Positions 1 through 12,643 of a stretch of 64,000 nucleotides of DNA are shown here, piece after piece. Every line of letters starts with the position of its first letter. Within the stretch, counting starts at the first letter, position 1. Location of the stretch: contig CM020517.1 in the NCBI GenBank assembly GCA_009823395.1, positions 16,787,001 to 16,851,000 of the forward strand, written 5' to 3'. The notes beneath the pieces are model-generated. The model was given only the letters and a program-made list of their open reading frames with translations, searched no databases and was not told the DNA's origin. This DNA comes from Thamnaconus septentrionalis (taxonomy: Eukaryota > Chordata > Actinopteri > Tetraodontiformes > Monacanthidae). Position numbers and translations under genes: made by a program.

Positions 1-589
1 CACGAAAGAGGCAATATTTCTTAGCTATTCCTTTTTTTAAAAAAAAGGCCTTTATCTTTTGTGTATGTCGATTCTTTGAGATTTGATCTTTCTCACTCTG
101 TCAAACACTCGGAGCTCCTCGTTGAGCCAACTGTCCCTTAAAATACCTCTGCTGGCGACGGCTCCTGTCACCCTCAGATTTTGTCAGGTGTCAGGTGTGC
201 CGAGTGACATTTTTCAAAACAGTCCCAACAACCTGCACCTTGTTTGCTTTTGCCGCTGCCTCGTCTGCTCGATGGTTTTACAGCCAGTGCAGATTCCTCT
301 TTCCCACAGTTGAAGGCAGTGTGATTTTTTTTTTTTTCGTGTTTCTGCTCTTTTCTTACTTTGTGATTGCTTGCTGGGCTGCATGTCTGCTACAAATCTT
401 TTTATTAGTTAAAAAAATGGATTCGATATTCTAAACAAACTCAGTTCAGCCGTCTGTTTTGGACACTGATTAAAAACCTAATGCCTCAGTTCCTGTGTTT
501 CGCAGCCTCCTGTCAGTTTTGCTGCCTCCTGCTGGCCGTTGGCCACTGCACCACTGCGTCTCACAGTGTTGTTTCTCTGTGCTCGGCAG
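1..589. other. crybg1 intron, no exon seen
   Basis: The stretch before the first recognised crybg1 exon has T-rich runs and no crystallin-like reading frame with splice sites. It is read as an intron of crybg1; it ends in the acceptor CTCGGCAG at 582-589. Confidence 0.7.
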
Positions 590-3523
590 GTGGGTGGGCT
601 TTGAGAAGCCCGGCTTCAGCGGCGAGTGCTACGTCCTGGAGAAGGGCCTGTACGCAGATCCAGACGACTGGGGGGCGCTCAACTTCAAGATGTCGTCCAT
701 ACAGCCGGTCTTCTACGTGAGAGCTGATTGAAAACAGGAGGATGAGATTTTCTCTCATACCTTCAGCTGGTGCAACGTCCTTAACCGCTTCTCTTCTCTT
801 CTCTGTTCTGCAGGACACGATGGCGGGAACAGTCAAGAACAAGGTACCCGATCTCATTCAAAGGTTGAGTGCGTAATATTTAGAGGTCTTGAAGAAGAAA
901 CGGCGACATCAAGTGGTTGTCCGCGTGCGTTTCAGATACATCTGTATGCTGAGCCAGACTTCCAGGGCCGGCTGGTGACCCTGGAGGACGCAGCAGCGGC
1001 TCTGGACCAAGACTTCACGCCTCGGTCCTGTAAAGTGCTGGCGGGCAGGTAGGCACGACGTCAGGCTGTGTTATTTGAAATGCTGGTGTGATATGGTGAG
1101 TTGCTTTCAGGCCAGGCTGGAGTCCAGATTGAGTTTTATTATCGCCACCATGAAGCAAGTAGCAGAGACCAGGCAATCACAAAACAACCATCCATCAACT
1201 TTACTGCTTTTGGCTTGTGAAACAATTATTGTCTATTCCTGAAATCTTTTGAAATGATGTCAAGTGTGAGGCCAGCATTTACCAATCAGGTTTGATATTA
1301 ATCACACATGTGTGGTAGGCCTTGACATTAAACATGTGTTATTTGATCACAATGACAAGGCCAGAAAAACCACTTTTGATGTGAATTTGACTTTTAAAAA
1401 TTTGCCTGCCTCAAGTTGTTTGAAACAGCTATTTTCCACAGTAAAAGAAAAAAAAAGACAAATGTCATAATTGTCGTCTTTGTGTGTTTGTTCCAGCTGG
1501 GTCGTCTATGAAGGAGGCCAGTTCACCCAGAACATGTACGTGCTGGAGAAGGGTGACTACCCCGACGCTGAGGCCATGGGCCTGCTGAGCCCAGACTCTG
1601 CTCTGCGCTCCGTGCAGCCCGTTGGTCAGGTGCGTATCCGGCCCGACCCGACCCGACCCGACCCGGCCCGACCCGACCCAGCAAATGTTATGGCGTCGAC
1701 TCACATTGATGAGAACTTGTCCGTGTCCCTCGCCAGGAGTTCTCGCTGCCCTCCATCCTGGCCTTCAGTAAGCTCGGCTGCAGAGGACGCCAGGTGGTTT
1801 TCACCGAGGGCGCCGTCAACCTGCAGCAGGCCGGCCTGGACACACGCACGCGCTCCCTGGTGGTGGAGGGAGGAATGTACGTCACTGCTCTCTTTTTTTT
1901 CTTTTTTTGTGAAATTAAAGTGAAATCAGTGACTTTAATAGACAGACAGAGTGAATAACAAACAACATTAATGGTGTGTATGCTTGCGTGCGTGTGCTTG
2001 GGTTAGTTACAGAAGAGGGAAAATAGGAAACAATCGATTATTGATAGATTGATTAGATTTTCAATAATGACAGCAAGAATAACATTGGCAATACTCCTAA
2101 TCTGGAAATCCACAGATCTTTACTTCTTTTCCTCCAGGTGGGTTTTATATGAAAACAGCAACTACTCTGGTCGGCAGCTGCTACTGCAGCCCGGCCAGGT
2201 GGACGATTTGTGGACGTTTAGCGGCTGGCAGCGAATAGGATCCCTGCGTCCTCTCTTCCAGGTCTGGGCAACGTCTCTCTGGGCTCCCACCCACCTCGCT
2301 GCTGTCTCTACTTTATTAAACTGCACTATATCCAAGATACTCAGGCGAACTCACCCCGTGCTGTCGCTCGCCCTCCTGCAGAGGGAGCTGTACTTCCGCC
2401 TGCGGAACAAGGAGACCGGAGGCCTGCTGTCGCTGTCGGGGGCCTTGGAGGACGTCAAGCTGATGAGGCTTCAGGCCGCCGAGGAGACGGGCGAGGAGGA
2501 GCAGGTGTGGCTCTATCGGGACGGCCAGCTCACCTGCAAGGTAACAACTGCAGCTTCTGGCTCCTCCACAAGGCTGAGAAGTCCCACTGATTCCCAGTGT
2601 TCCTCTCTGGTGCGTCCAGCTGGTGGAGGACTGCAGCCTGCAGCCTTCAGGCACGGTGGTGATGGCCGGCAGCAGGCTCTGCATCGCCCCGCAGCCGGAG
2701 AAGACCTCCAACGTGTGGAACATCACGCCAGACGGCCTGGTGCGCTTCCACCTCAATGCCAACCTGGTCCTGGAGGTCAAAGGTCAGATCTACGTTGCGA
2801 TACAATGCGTGGACCGATTCAGTGAGGAATCGTTCAGGTCCAGATGAGCATTTTAAAAGTGGACATTTTTTTTAACTGTTTCATCATATTGACAACGTGT
2901 CGATGACCGGCATCAGAACTAAAGCTGTTTCTTCTAAAAGACATTTCCTGACCCATGAGTAGATTGTCCACCATAGACTAGACTCAATATACAAATTAAT
3001 TGTTTATGATTGGTTGTGACTACTCCTAAATAACAGAGGAGATTGTACCTCCAGTCACTTCATTAAAGTTGTGTCATTGTAGCATTTTTTCTAATGACTC
3101 ACAGTGACAGGAAGTGATTGCCGGGCTGCTGTAACATTTTCCACATAGGAAGGATTTTGATTGGTACCTTTAAGAGGAAAAAAAATGACAGAATTGGGTC
3201 ATTTGAACCCTGTTGTTTAAATCCATGAACTTTGTCCTGGTGCAACACCTCCACCTGCTGGTACCTTAAGGTGTTGCAGTCAATAAGTAAAAATGTACAT
3301 TGATGTTGTTGGGGTTTTTTGTTTTTTTACTTTACTTTAAAATTTCACCACCCACTTTATCAAATGTATTATTGATCATTTCCAAGTGTTTGACAGTTCC
3401 AGATGGTTGACTTGCATTGCCTTCACCTCCCCAGGCGGTCAGCAGTACGACAAGAACGTGGTCATCCTGAACACGTTTGACGAGAGGAAACCGTCCCAGC
3501 GCTGGAATGTGGAGATCATGTGA
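590..3523 (+). CDS. crybg1: Beta/gamma-crystallin domain-containing protein 1, C-terminal part (gene starts left of window)
   Basis: Nine exons: 590-716, 814-843, 936-1048, 1497-1629, 1737-1876, 2138-2261, 2382-2540, 2620-2782, 3435-3523; all have AG/GT borders and phases join to give the last 358 residues, ending at TGA 3521. Seen in the sequence: repeated Greek-key starts of the F/Y-x4-F/Y-x-G type ([36 protein letters not shown]), then a ricin-type beta-trefoil of about 135 residues with the QxW-like pattern (EEQVWLY, TSNVWNI, SQRWNV). This order, crystallin repeats then ricin B lectin, is the C-terminal layout of the AIM1/CRYBG family, which are large non-lens proteins thought to act on the actin cytoskeleton. 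Choice of CRYBG1 over CRYBG2/3 rests on the neighbours rtn4ip1 and qrsl1, as at human 6q21. The exon at 814-843 codes only 10 residues. The long N-terminal region and earlier exons lie outside the window. Confidence 0.92.
1635..1680 (+). repeat. (GACCC)n pentanucleotide repeat
   Basis: About eight GACCC/GGCCC units begin within ten bases of the crybg1 donor at 1630, so the repeat occupies the start of the intron 1630-1736. Confidence 0.9.
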
Positions 3524-4245
3524 ACCTCAACCTGACAGGAGGAGCTCCGCTGTGGGCCTCACAGGCCCCTGACGCAGCTCCGGCACCGCAGTGGGCCCTG
3601 TGACGCAGCTCCTCCGTGGCTGCTGTGCCATGCAGAACCGGGAGGAGCAACTGAGTTTCTCAGCCCAGACGTTGCACTTGTTCTTAGTTTTTTTGTACTT
3701 GTTTGCTTGTACTGAGAAGAGAAACATTGACTGGACGCTGGCACAGCTTTTATCAAATCATGCATCTGTGTATAAAGTTTTTTTTTTTTTTTACTGCTTT
3801 TTAGACAGTCGACCAAAGAAGACCTAAGAATTAGTGCAGAGCTCTCTTTACCTGCTGGTACGTTCCTACTACAGATTGTTTAGAAATATGAATCTCTGTG
3901 AAGCTCCATGAAGTCTTGAACTGCACTCCATTTTTTTTTTGTAGTCAGTTGCAGATGAAGCGCAGTATTTTTGCCGTCTTTTCCTGCCGTAGTGACGTGT
4001 TGGTTGCAACCGAGCCGGTTCGAAGAGCCGACTCTTTCAACTGAACAATGGGAGCCGGCTCCCGTCTGCCAGCTCTTCTTACTCACCTGTAAAGTCAAAC
4101 AAGCCAAAATGAGACGATGGTCTCGGTGCTTCGTGGACTCGGCGACTGGAGATGATTCAAATAGCACAGACGTCACCAATACAACTGTCTCTGAAAATGT
4201 CTATGTCCAACTATTTCTTTAATAAACAACTTTTCCTCTCCAATG
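3524..4245 (+). other. crybg1: crybg1 3' UTR
   Basis: After the stop codon at 3521-3523 no further coding is seen. The first good polyadenylation signal AATAAA is at 4221-4226, followed by a GT/T-rich stretch. The end is inferred. Confidence 0.65.
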
Positions 4246-5020
4246 ATGATGAGTGAGAAAAAAAAACTGGGGACCTTCTGCAAATTGGAAGAGCGCTACC
4301 AGAATCTGAGAGCGTGACTCCTTGAGGAGCAGCGGCTCAGGGAGATGGAAGGCCGACTGTGGTGCAGGAGGTTGGTGGTTCAACTCTCTTCTGCAACTTT
4401 TTTTTTTTTTTCTAAGGTTTCCAAGAACAGAGAGAAAAGACTCATCAGCGACGACACAAGCGCATCCAGCTCAGTAGCTCAGGGAGTCGGTGGATTCACT
4501 GTAAATCAAGACGTTGAGGGATCAACTCTGACCAGAAACCAGAGTTTTCTTCAAGTCCAACAGCCAAAATCTAAACCTCCAGGAGAAATGGTTCAAGTGT
4601 GGCTGCCTCGGGGTGAGGTGGAGCTGTTTGTAGCAGTAGGTTGTCAGCAAAGACAGTCTGTGGTTCAAACCCAACATGTGACCCGGTGACGAGCACTGCT
4701 CAGTGGCAGGGCGAATTGAAAGTGATGCTGAAATAAAAAGTCATCAAACAAATAATTAAATGTGTCATTATTTTATGTCAAAGTGGGAAGTAATGCATAT
4801 ATAAGTTATGGATTACAAAATTAGATCAATGATAAAATAAATGTATTTAGCAATGTATTTTGGTTTCTCTAAAACATAAGATGCAATAACATGAGATTAA
4901 TTTTATAAATATTGCTCTCTTTCTTTTTATATATATATTTCATATGTGTGTTTTTTAGTTGATTCACTGACTGACTGACTGACCACTTCATACTTTTTAA
5001 CAGTAGCACTGGAGAGTACT
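4246..5020. other. Intergenic region with tRNA-like (SINE-type) motifs
   Basis: Between the convergent 3' ends of crybg1 and rtn4ip1. Two segments pair an A-box-like GCTCAGGGAG (4336 and 4476 areas) with a B-box-like GGTTCAA (4376 and 4664 areas), which suggests degenerate tRNA-derived SINE heads. A 114-codon open frame at 4345-4689 has no recognisable homology and is not called a gene. The rest (4740-5020) is AT-rich with nothing recognisable. Confidence 0.35.
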
Positions 5021-5025
5021 TGGAT

Positions 5026-5031
5026 TTTATT
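5026..5031 (-). promoter_or_regulatory. rtn4ip1: Polyadenylation signal candidate for rtn4ip1
   Basis: TTTATT on the plus strand, AATAAA on the minus strand, about 210 bp beyond the rtn4ip1 stop codon. Confidence 0.55.
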
Positions 5032-5237
5032 CACACTGTTACAAAAACAGATTTAAAAAAAATTTACATCAATTTTCAGAAGCAGCTGCTGTTCATCTGT
5101 AAACCCACAGAGAAGAGAAATGATTACAATAATGATGATCACTCTCAATGCTTTTAGCAGGTTTCTGTAGAAATGCTTTGCATTCACCTTCCATTTCAGT
5201 CCTGATTGTTTTTTTTTTTAAGTTGCTTTGTCCACAA

Positions 5238-8200
5238 CTACGAGTCAGTTGTGGCTTTGCCAACGTCTATCACAGTTTTCCCTCGAGCGTGACCCTTCTC
5301 CATCTTGTCAAAGGCCTGAGGAACCTGCTCAAAGCCGAACGTCTCATCCACCACGGCCCGGATCTGAACAAGATACAAAAGCAAAGCAACATTGACAACA
5401 ACAACAACAACAAAAAAAATGTCCCCAGTGACAAGTTCAATAAACTGCGTGTCCAAACTATATGTTGTGAAACACGCAAGCAAATGTAACATATGGCTTC
5501 ACAGAGCTGCGGTAAAATAGACTAATCACGCGCAACATTACTGTCCCGAGCTATGCGGGTGCGGTCCAAACGCTAAAGGCACGTTACCGCACTCTAGTGG
5601 TTCAAATGAGCACTGCAAGCGGCCCCGAGACTCGAGATTTAAATGAAGTTGCTCGGCCAGCGCAGACGCCGAAAAAGTTTTTCACTTCCGCATTAGAGGG
5701 CGCATAGAGCACGCACAATCCGCACCACGCGGCTGTAAACTGCCACCGTTCATCAGGAGGAGGCATCAGCCAATCAGAACGAGCCGAGACACAGCAGCCA
5801 CGTACGACGCCGTGATGTCACGCGGGGAATAAACTCTTCTCTGGTGATTTTCTGCCCTTTATTCTTTTTTATGACTAAAAAAAAAATCTATAATAGAAAG
5901 ATTTTCTATGAATCACCTTTTAGATCACACTCGTCCTATCGGCCGTTTTTGATGCGTTTATTTTTGTGTATTGCGGTCCAGAGGCGGAGCCAGAGGGCTG
6001 CCAGGGGTGGCGTGCTGCCTTATTCAGGAACTTCACATTGCCTCTGAGTGAGTGCCTCTGGTCAGTGGGATTAGTGCTCTGTAAATGCCCACTGCTTTAA
6101 ATGCCCATGGGGTTTTTTTTTTTGTTTTTGCTGCAGTACCCCGAGTGCCCACTGGGGGTGAAATCATTGCGCCGCTGTATGGCCTATCCATTCATCCAGC
6201 TCTTATAATAAAACATCCATGAGTAGAGCTCACCTGTCCCGCGTCCACCATCTCTGCCACCTCGTCCAGTGCTGGACCACTGGGTACGAAGAAGCCCCAG
6301 CGGTAGTGAACTCCTTTCACCAAGTGCTAGAAGAAAGACAAACAACCTTTATTCATCAAGTTTCTTTTGTGCACGATGAAAACAACTTTTTTTTTTAAAA
6401 AAAACAAAAAAAAAAAAAGAAAGAAAGTGAAGAAAGTGAAGTGAAGTTTTCAAGCAAAAGCAACTTTCAAATGTAACGTTACAGCTTTATGATATTGAAG
6501 ATAAAAGTGAAGCTCACATGCTGTTTCTGGAGGAAATGATGCAATGGCAGTTTCTTAAGAACTGCCAAAAACCAAAAAAAAAAACAAAACGAGGAACTGG
6601 TTTAGGGTTTCTTTTTTTTTTCATTTCTTCGTGTTTGTAGATACGTTGTGCTGTGGTTGTGGTCACTGGAGATGGGAACCATCGTCTACGAGCCACAGAT
6701 GCACAGCCTGCAAGCGTTGCTCTGCAACCTGCTCGCTGCTGACAGGATGCTGCGCCGAGGGTGCGTGTGCCACACCGCCGCTTTTCGGGACAACGCGAGA
6801 AGGAAGTCCTTTTTTTTTTTATCCCCGCCATGTAAAAGTGCAAAACTGTAAGATTTTCTAGCCACGAGTCCTGCTCTGTTTGCTGAAGCCATTTAAAAAA
6901 TACTCACACAACACAATGCTTAAAACGCATGGATTGTGTTTTGAGCACCGTCATGAGGGAAATATTTATCTACTCTCTCTCATCTGAGGGACGGATCAGA
7001 GCACTTCACCTCATGCTCTTATAAGTAATAAAGAAAGAGTACAAGTCTAAGTATCGAGGTGGTGGTGAGAAGAAGAAAAAAAAAAAAAAAAAAAGGCCCA
7101 GCAGAAACAGAAGAAACTTTGCATGGATCCCAACTTTCAAATTAAGAGTCAGTCACTATGTGACTAATATATGAGGACACATACTGGAGAAATGTGACAC
7201 GTATTCATAAGTCAAGACTTTCCTCAATATTTTTATGCTAAGAAGTAAAATTAGCTATCTTAGTTTATCTTGGTTATCCGGCGGTACAATATCGGAAAGC
7301 AGTAAAGGTGTAGAGGAAAACACCCTTAAAATGTGACATGATCTCAAATATCATCAAGAAATATTTGCACTTTTTTTTTTGTTTGTTTTGTTTTTGCAGC
7401 TTGGTTTGGGTATAAAAATTCTAAAAATTTCAGACTATTTGAAGTGAACATGTTCCATTACACCTAAATAAAGTTAGGGGGGGGAATAATAAATAACAGA
7501 GATGAACAATAAAAGAAAATGAAATATTTTCACAAAAAACATTTGTCTTTGAAGGGTAGGGCTGCATCAAACAGACGCAAGAAAATTATTTTTTTTGGTA
7601 AAAACAACAAAGTACTTTCATTCAGATGTGTGTCAAGGAGCATTTGCTTGAAACATGAAACACCCAGTTTCGGAAGATTCTGTCTTAGCCAGTCTTGATC
7701 AGTGCACATGCAGAAGGGAACACGTGGGTTTGTGGGTGACTGCACGAAAAGAAAGTGCAGGCGGAGACTGAACCTCAGAGTGGAAAGTGAATCTTCGAGA
7801 GAAGAGTGAAAACTCCTCTGCATTGAAATCACATTGCAGTTACTCAGCTGCATTATTTTACAGAAACGTAGTTTCCTGCTGCGGCAGTTGTGGCCTCTCA
7901 GCCTGTGACTTTAAGCTGCTTGTAAAATGACAACGTAAAGAACTCACAGTGTTAAGATGCGGTTCATCATCACAATCAAGGTCTACTAACATATTAAAGG
8001 TCCAGTGTATATAATAAATTACTGCCAATAAATACATTGAGAAAAGTATATACTCGAGGCACAATAAATGTCATTACTGTATGTATTATGTATGAAAATA
8101 TATAGAAACATATATATGTTTGAACATATATGTTTATATCTTTTACCGCCATATTTCTAAGGAAGCCTGGTGTGGACAATCCAGCTGCCTGACAACACGT

Positions 8201-11200
8201 TTCGTAATTAGGCTGACTGCTCACATCCTCAAATAAACCAGCGAAGAAGAAGGTGGACGAGGTATCCTAGTTTGGGTGTGCAGGGCTACTGTAGTTCACT
8301 GGCAAGCTCAGGAGAGGGAGCAAAAGTGAAATAGTGCTGCACTCTACAACGTAACCACCTGATGCCGCTGTTTCTTCTTCAAAATGTCCACACGCTTCAC
8401 CTTTAAACAGTCACATCACCCCTGGGGTGTTTTTACCTTGAGGGCTTTCCTGGCCATGGTGGCGGCGGACTGCATCATGCCGTCGGCCACGCCCAGCAGG
8501 TCGGTGTTGTGGAGGAAGGGCGACACCAGCGTGACGTAGCGGCCGCCGCTCCAAGGCTTAAGCAGACTCAGCGCCCAGCGCTCCGTGTCCCCGCCAACGT
8601 TATCCAGGATCAGATCAAACCTGCAGGGGCCGAGGTGTCAGAAAGAGGATTAATAGGTCGGCAGGCCGGCAGGTATTTCTGCACAAGACGCTCGCTGGCT
8701 TCCAGGTGAACCAAAGAAGGAAGAGATCAAGAAGTCCCAGTGAGATTGAGGTTGTGGGGAAATTTAACCTGACTGGAGCTGCTGACTAAGGACAAACTCA
8801 GTCACTCGCACATGTCGAGGACAAGTGTTTGTTTGACAGAAATTGAGGATGAGCCACTTTTGCTCACGACATCATCATCCATATATTTAAGTGGTTTGGG
8901 TCAAGAGGGGGTCAGGAGGGTTGGAGGAGGCTGAACAAGAGAAAGGAAGACAAATTGAAGTTGTCACAAAAGATACAAATGTGTGTGTGTGTGTGTGTGT
9001 GTGTGTGTCTCACTGGTCCAGTTTCTTCAGCTCTTCCTCCACAGGCCCAGCAGTGTAGTCCACCGCACAGTCTGCCCCCAGCCCCCTGACGAACTGCTCG
9101 GCATTCTGGGAGCAGGTAACCGTCACGTGGGCTCCCCAGGCCTTCAGCATCTGGACACAGCAGCACAGTTCCACTCTGTCTTTCAACCTTGGTCACGTGG
9201 CAGAAGATTTTGATTTAGCTTTTGACTGGTTACGTCTTAAAAGTTCAGTGTGAAATTTTTTTTTTTTTTTTTTTTAAGGAAAATTAATATAAATATCAGA
9301 ATTCAAGCCAAATTTTAAACACTTGGACCTTTAAGTCCCAAATGCACTTCTGTGCTTGGAGCAGTTAGTGTGATGAACACACATCTTCATCTCTACCTGG
9401 ATGGCAAATGTTCCAATCCCTCCAGAGCCTCCGAGGATCAAAACCCTGGAGACACACACACACACACACACACTATTGAAAGACGGTCCTGTTCTGCTGA
9501 TGCACAGACTCTCCCTCTCATTGGGATTAGTGTCAAGTTTACAACGAGGCTGCTGAGCGACAGGACGGCAGGCAGGAATCCACAGCAACACACAGGGGCC
9601 AACCGGAGCGTCGAGGTTGAACCCAGCCAAGTGATTGGATGAGTCAGAACTGAGGAGCTGGCCAAGAGTTTGTTGGTGTTCTCCTCACCGCTTCTGGCTG
9701 CAGTTGTCCTTGGTGAGGCCGCCGGTGTTGACCAGCGCCGACCAGACGGTGGTGGCCACGTAGGGGATGGCAGCCGCCTCGGCGTGGCTCAGGGACTTTG
9801 GTTTGCGGGAAACCTGCTCGCACAGTTTCACAAAACAGAGACCAGGTGAGGTTCGCTGGAGAGAACTGATGCTGATACACTGCTATTCAGCTGGTTTAAG
9901 CAGGGGAGAAGAGTGAAAGGCCACTTTCAATACAATTCAAAGTCAATTGGCTTGACCACCGTGTCTTCACTAAAGGATTATTTGGCATCAGTTTGTGGTT
10001 TGGGGTCAAATTGGTGCGAACGTATCTCTACGTATTTATTTATTTTCCAAGTCTCAACCAGTACAATGTAAATTAAACTAATTCACTAAATAAAATAAAA
10101 TAAAAGTCTAGTGAAATGTATAAAGCAACAAAATAAAGATGCACTGAAGCAAATCACAAAGCAAATGTAATTTACGGGTCAATCACAATGTACAATCGAA
10201 CGTGATCAATAAAATCAAACATCTGCAAAAGAGCAGCAGCACTAGGTTGAGAGTTTACGGCAACACAAAATAAGCCTTGATTTCAGTCAGCAGCGCTGTG
10301 TGATGGTACCTCGTTGGCGCTCAGCACCACAAACTCAGCCAGGCTGCCCTGCTTCCACGGAGGGATGGCTGCCCACACCTGGCAGGGACACACAGCAATT
10401 CCTCATCAGCAACAGACAACTGTCTTGACTTCTTTCTTTGACACCAGACAACACTTCCTGAATGTTGATGGCAAGCAAAAAAAAACGATGACAAGAAAAT
10501 GAATGACGAATGAAGAATGAAGCTCCTCGGGTTGAGACAATGTAGACGCTCCCAGTCAACAGTTTGAACACACACTTCTGATTGAATGGGTTTTCTTTCA
10601 TTTTCATGACTATTTACATTGTAGATTGTCACTCATTCAACTCTATGAATGAACACATACGGAATATGTATTCAGTAAGTTAAGTTTTATATTTGAGACT
10701 TTCTAGAATCGCCACCCTTTATATAAAAAATATATATAACATAACAAATTTAGATATTTCACATGTTTTTCTTTTGCCACATTAATCCACATATCTTGGT
10801 CATATATTTGATGTCTTCAGTGAGTCTCTATTGTGTAGAAAGTAGTAAAGATAAAGAACAAACAGGTGTTTCCTTGAGACTGAAGATGGAAAAGACGGAA
10901 GTTACCAATTACGTCAGACTAATTTGAAAACTACACAATCCAGACTTGCAAACGCTACAACAACAGTGACAATGAAGACAATGGTGTGAGCCTGTGTAGG
11001 CTGGTCCTCTACCTCATCTCTCTCTCTGAAGTACTTGACATCCACGCCGCACTCCATGATGACCCCCGACACGTCCCTGCCCAGGATGAGCGGGAACTCG
11101 CTGTTGGTCTGCTTGATGTTCAGAGGGTCTCTCCTCATCGACATGCTCGCAGCTCCGTAGCCCCCTGCAGGGGGGGACAGGGTCTGGTGTCAGGGCCATC

Positions 11201-12206
11201 ATGAGGTCTCACACTGGTCAATAACAGACAGACTGGAGCTGCGTGGAATTTCATGTTACAATACCTGAATAGCACATAGGTCACCTAGGCAAATTTTTAA
11301 TTTTATGGCTGTTGAATTGTCAAATGCAATGAGTGAGAGTTTCAGCCCCCTTTATTCAGGATAACCTCAACTTTCACTATCTGGTAGTTATTTAACTTTG
11401 TTGTGTGTTTATGACCTAAAATAGGAAAAAAGGAGATAAAATCAGAAAAAGGATGTTTGGTTTTTTCAAGTTTATCAGGTTATAGGAACTCTGAAATGAT
11501 ACAAACAAGGAAAATGAAATAAAGAAATTAAACTTTTAACTATTTTACATATGCAAAAAAAATTTGGAAATCATTGACTTTAATCTTTCAATTGTTCCCC
11601 CTGTTTATTGTGACAATAAAAAATGGAAAATGTACTCGGCTGTTAAATATTTAAGTTTTTTTTTTTTTTTTTTAATTTTCAGAAACAAATCATACCAAGG
11701 ACATGATTCCAATGAAGAGATCTAGCAATCTAAAGATTAAATTCTAAGTATAAAAAGGAAGCTTATTTGGGTTTTTTTTTTTTTTTTTTTGTTTGTTTTG
11801 GGGTTTGTTTTGGTGGTTTTTTTGGAATATTGAACATTAGAATCACCAAAAGTGAGAGATGGATTCGGGGCGTGTTTAGCTGTGACATGCCCAGAGCTTC
11901 CTGGTGTGTCCATCACTCACCTCTCATCTTGACGTCCAGTGGATTCAGCCCCGCCGCATGCACCCTGACTATCACCTCGTTCGGGTAGTCGATGATGGGG
12001 AAGCTGGCGTTTTTAGTGAACCGCAACACGTCATTGTTTCCATATTTATCAATGACCCAGGCGGGCATGACGGTCCTGCACACGCCGCTGACCTGGAACT
12101 GCCTTTTCTGATTGCCGCCACGCCACCACACTAACGAGTTGGCACGCTGCGGTCTCCCGAGGCGAGATAACCACATTCTGACCGACATGGGCCGAATGGA
12201 CCACAT
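5238..12206 (-). CDS. rtn4ip1: Mitochondrial NAD(P)H oxidoreductase RTN4IP1 (reticulon-4-interacting protein 1)
   Basis: Nine coding exons, first to last on the minus strand: 11921-12206, 11013-11164, 10310-10378, 9689-9813, 9397-9445, 9014-9150, 8437-8620, 6234-6326, 5238-5363. Phases join to a 406-residue protein (human RTN4IP1 is 396). It is a zinc-free medium-chain dehydrogenase/reductase. The N-terminal GroES-like fold contains [17 protein letters not shown]; the Rossmann nucleotide loop [13 protein letters not shown] is split by the 9397/9150 junction; the C-terminus has [11 protein letters not shown]. The family protein sits in mitochondria and is tied to coenzyme Q synthesis and complex I assembly; loss causes optic atrophy in people. 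The N-terminus is basic (R/W/S-rich), as expected for a mitochondrial presequence. The first ATG (12206) is chosen; a second in-frame Met lies six codons later. The gene diverges from qrsl1 and converges on crybg1. Confidence 0.95.
5510..5850. promoter_or_regulatory. CpG-rich promoter-like island inside the last rtn4ip1 intron
   Basis: In an otherwise AT-rich intron (5364-6233) this stretch has many CG dinucleotides, a CCAAT box in GCCAATCAGAAC near 5770, a CRE-like TGATGTCACGCG near 5814 and an A/T box GGGAATAAACT after it. No ORF with known homology follows. It could be an alternative promoter, a dead retrocopy promoter or a chance island. Confidence 0.3.
6620..6860. other. GC-richer segment of unknown nature in rtn4ip1 intron
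   Basis: Overlapping open frames of about 70-110 codons occur on both strands, unlike the AT-rich surroundings. None resembles a family I know and no splice sites link them. Possibly an old insertion. Confidence 0.2.
8981..9009 (+). repeat. (GT)n microsatellite touching an rtn4ip1 donor
   Basis: About 14 GT units end four bases from the donor of exon 9014-9150. On the gene strand the donor GTGAGACACAC runs straight into the CA repeat. Confidence 0.95.
9451..9472 (+). repeat. (AC)n microsatellite forming an rtn4ip1 polypyrimidine tract
   Basis: On the gene strand, GT units followed by CTCCAG make the acceptor of exon 9397-9445. Confidence 0.9.
10547..10890. mobile_element. Tc1/mariner-like MITE, degraded copy
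   Basis: Begins with AGTCAACAGTTTGAACACAC and carries the internal CATTTTCATGACTATTTACA and TTTGCCACATTAATC segments found in the copies at 58983 and 61432. No coding capacity. Lies in the rtn4ip1 intron 10379-11012. Confidence 0.6.
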
Positions 12207-12643
12207 ATTTTGTTTAACCTTTAAAATACTGAGAGGTGGGTCGCTGTCAGGTTAGCGGTGCGAGCGGTGAGAAAGCCTCTCAACCCGGTATCCGACAGTA
12301 AAAACCCCGTATGAAAGTTATTTACGCATGACGGCGGGCTTGGGAACACAGACACGCTATTCATACAAAGGCGACTACCCATTAAAATTCAAACAATTTG
12401 TAAATTCAGTGTTTAAAATCATTACGAGGCAACGTCCTCTTGTAACCTGTCACTCCGTTGAGCTTGAACAGCGCACGGGATTCTCTCCACCAATCAGACA
12501 ACAGCTTCTTCAGCTTCTATCCAATCACAGGCACCGATGTTGGACCTTGGGCAGGGGAAACAAATATGGTGGCGCCCGTGCCGATACACACTATGCGAAG
12601 GTTGCTGTAGATTTTAAAGGTTGTCTCTTAAAGACACGAAGAC
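12207..12643. promoter_or_regulatory. Divergent promoter shared by rtn4ip1 and qrsl1
   Basis: The two start codons are 437 bp apart and point away from each other. Two CCAAT boxes are visible at 12490-12494 and 12521-12525, followed by ATGGTGGCGCC near 12568, which resembles a YY1 or ETS-type housekeeping element. No TATA box is obvious. Both products are mitochondrial, so co-regulation is plausible but inferred. Confidence 0.7.
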
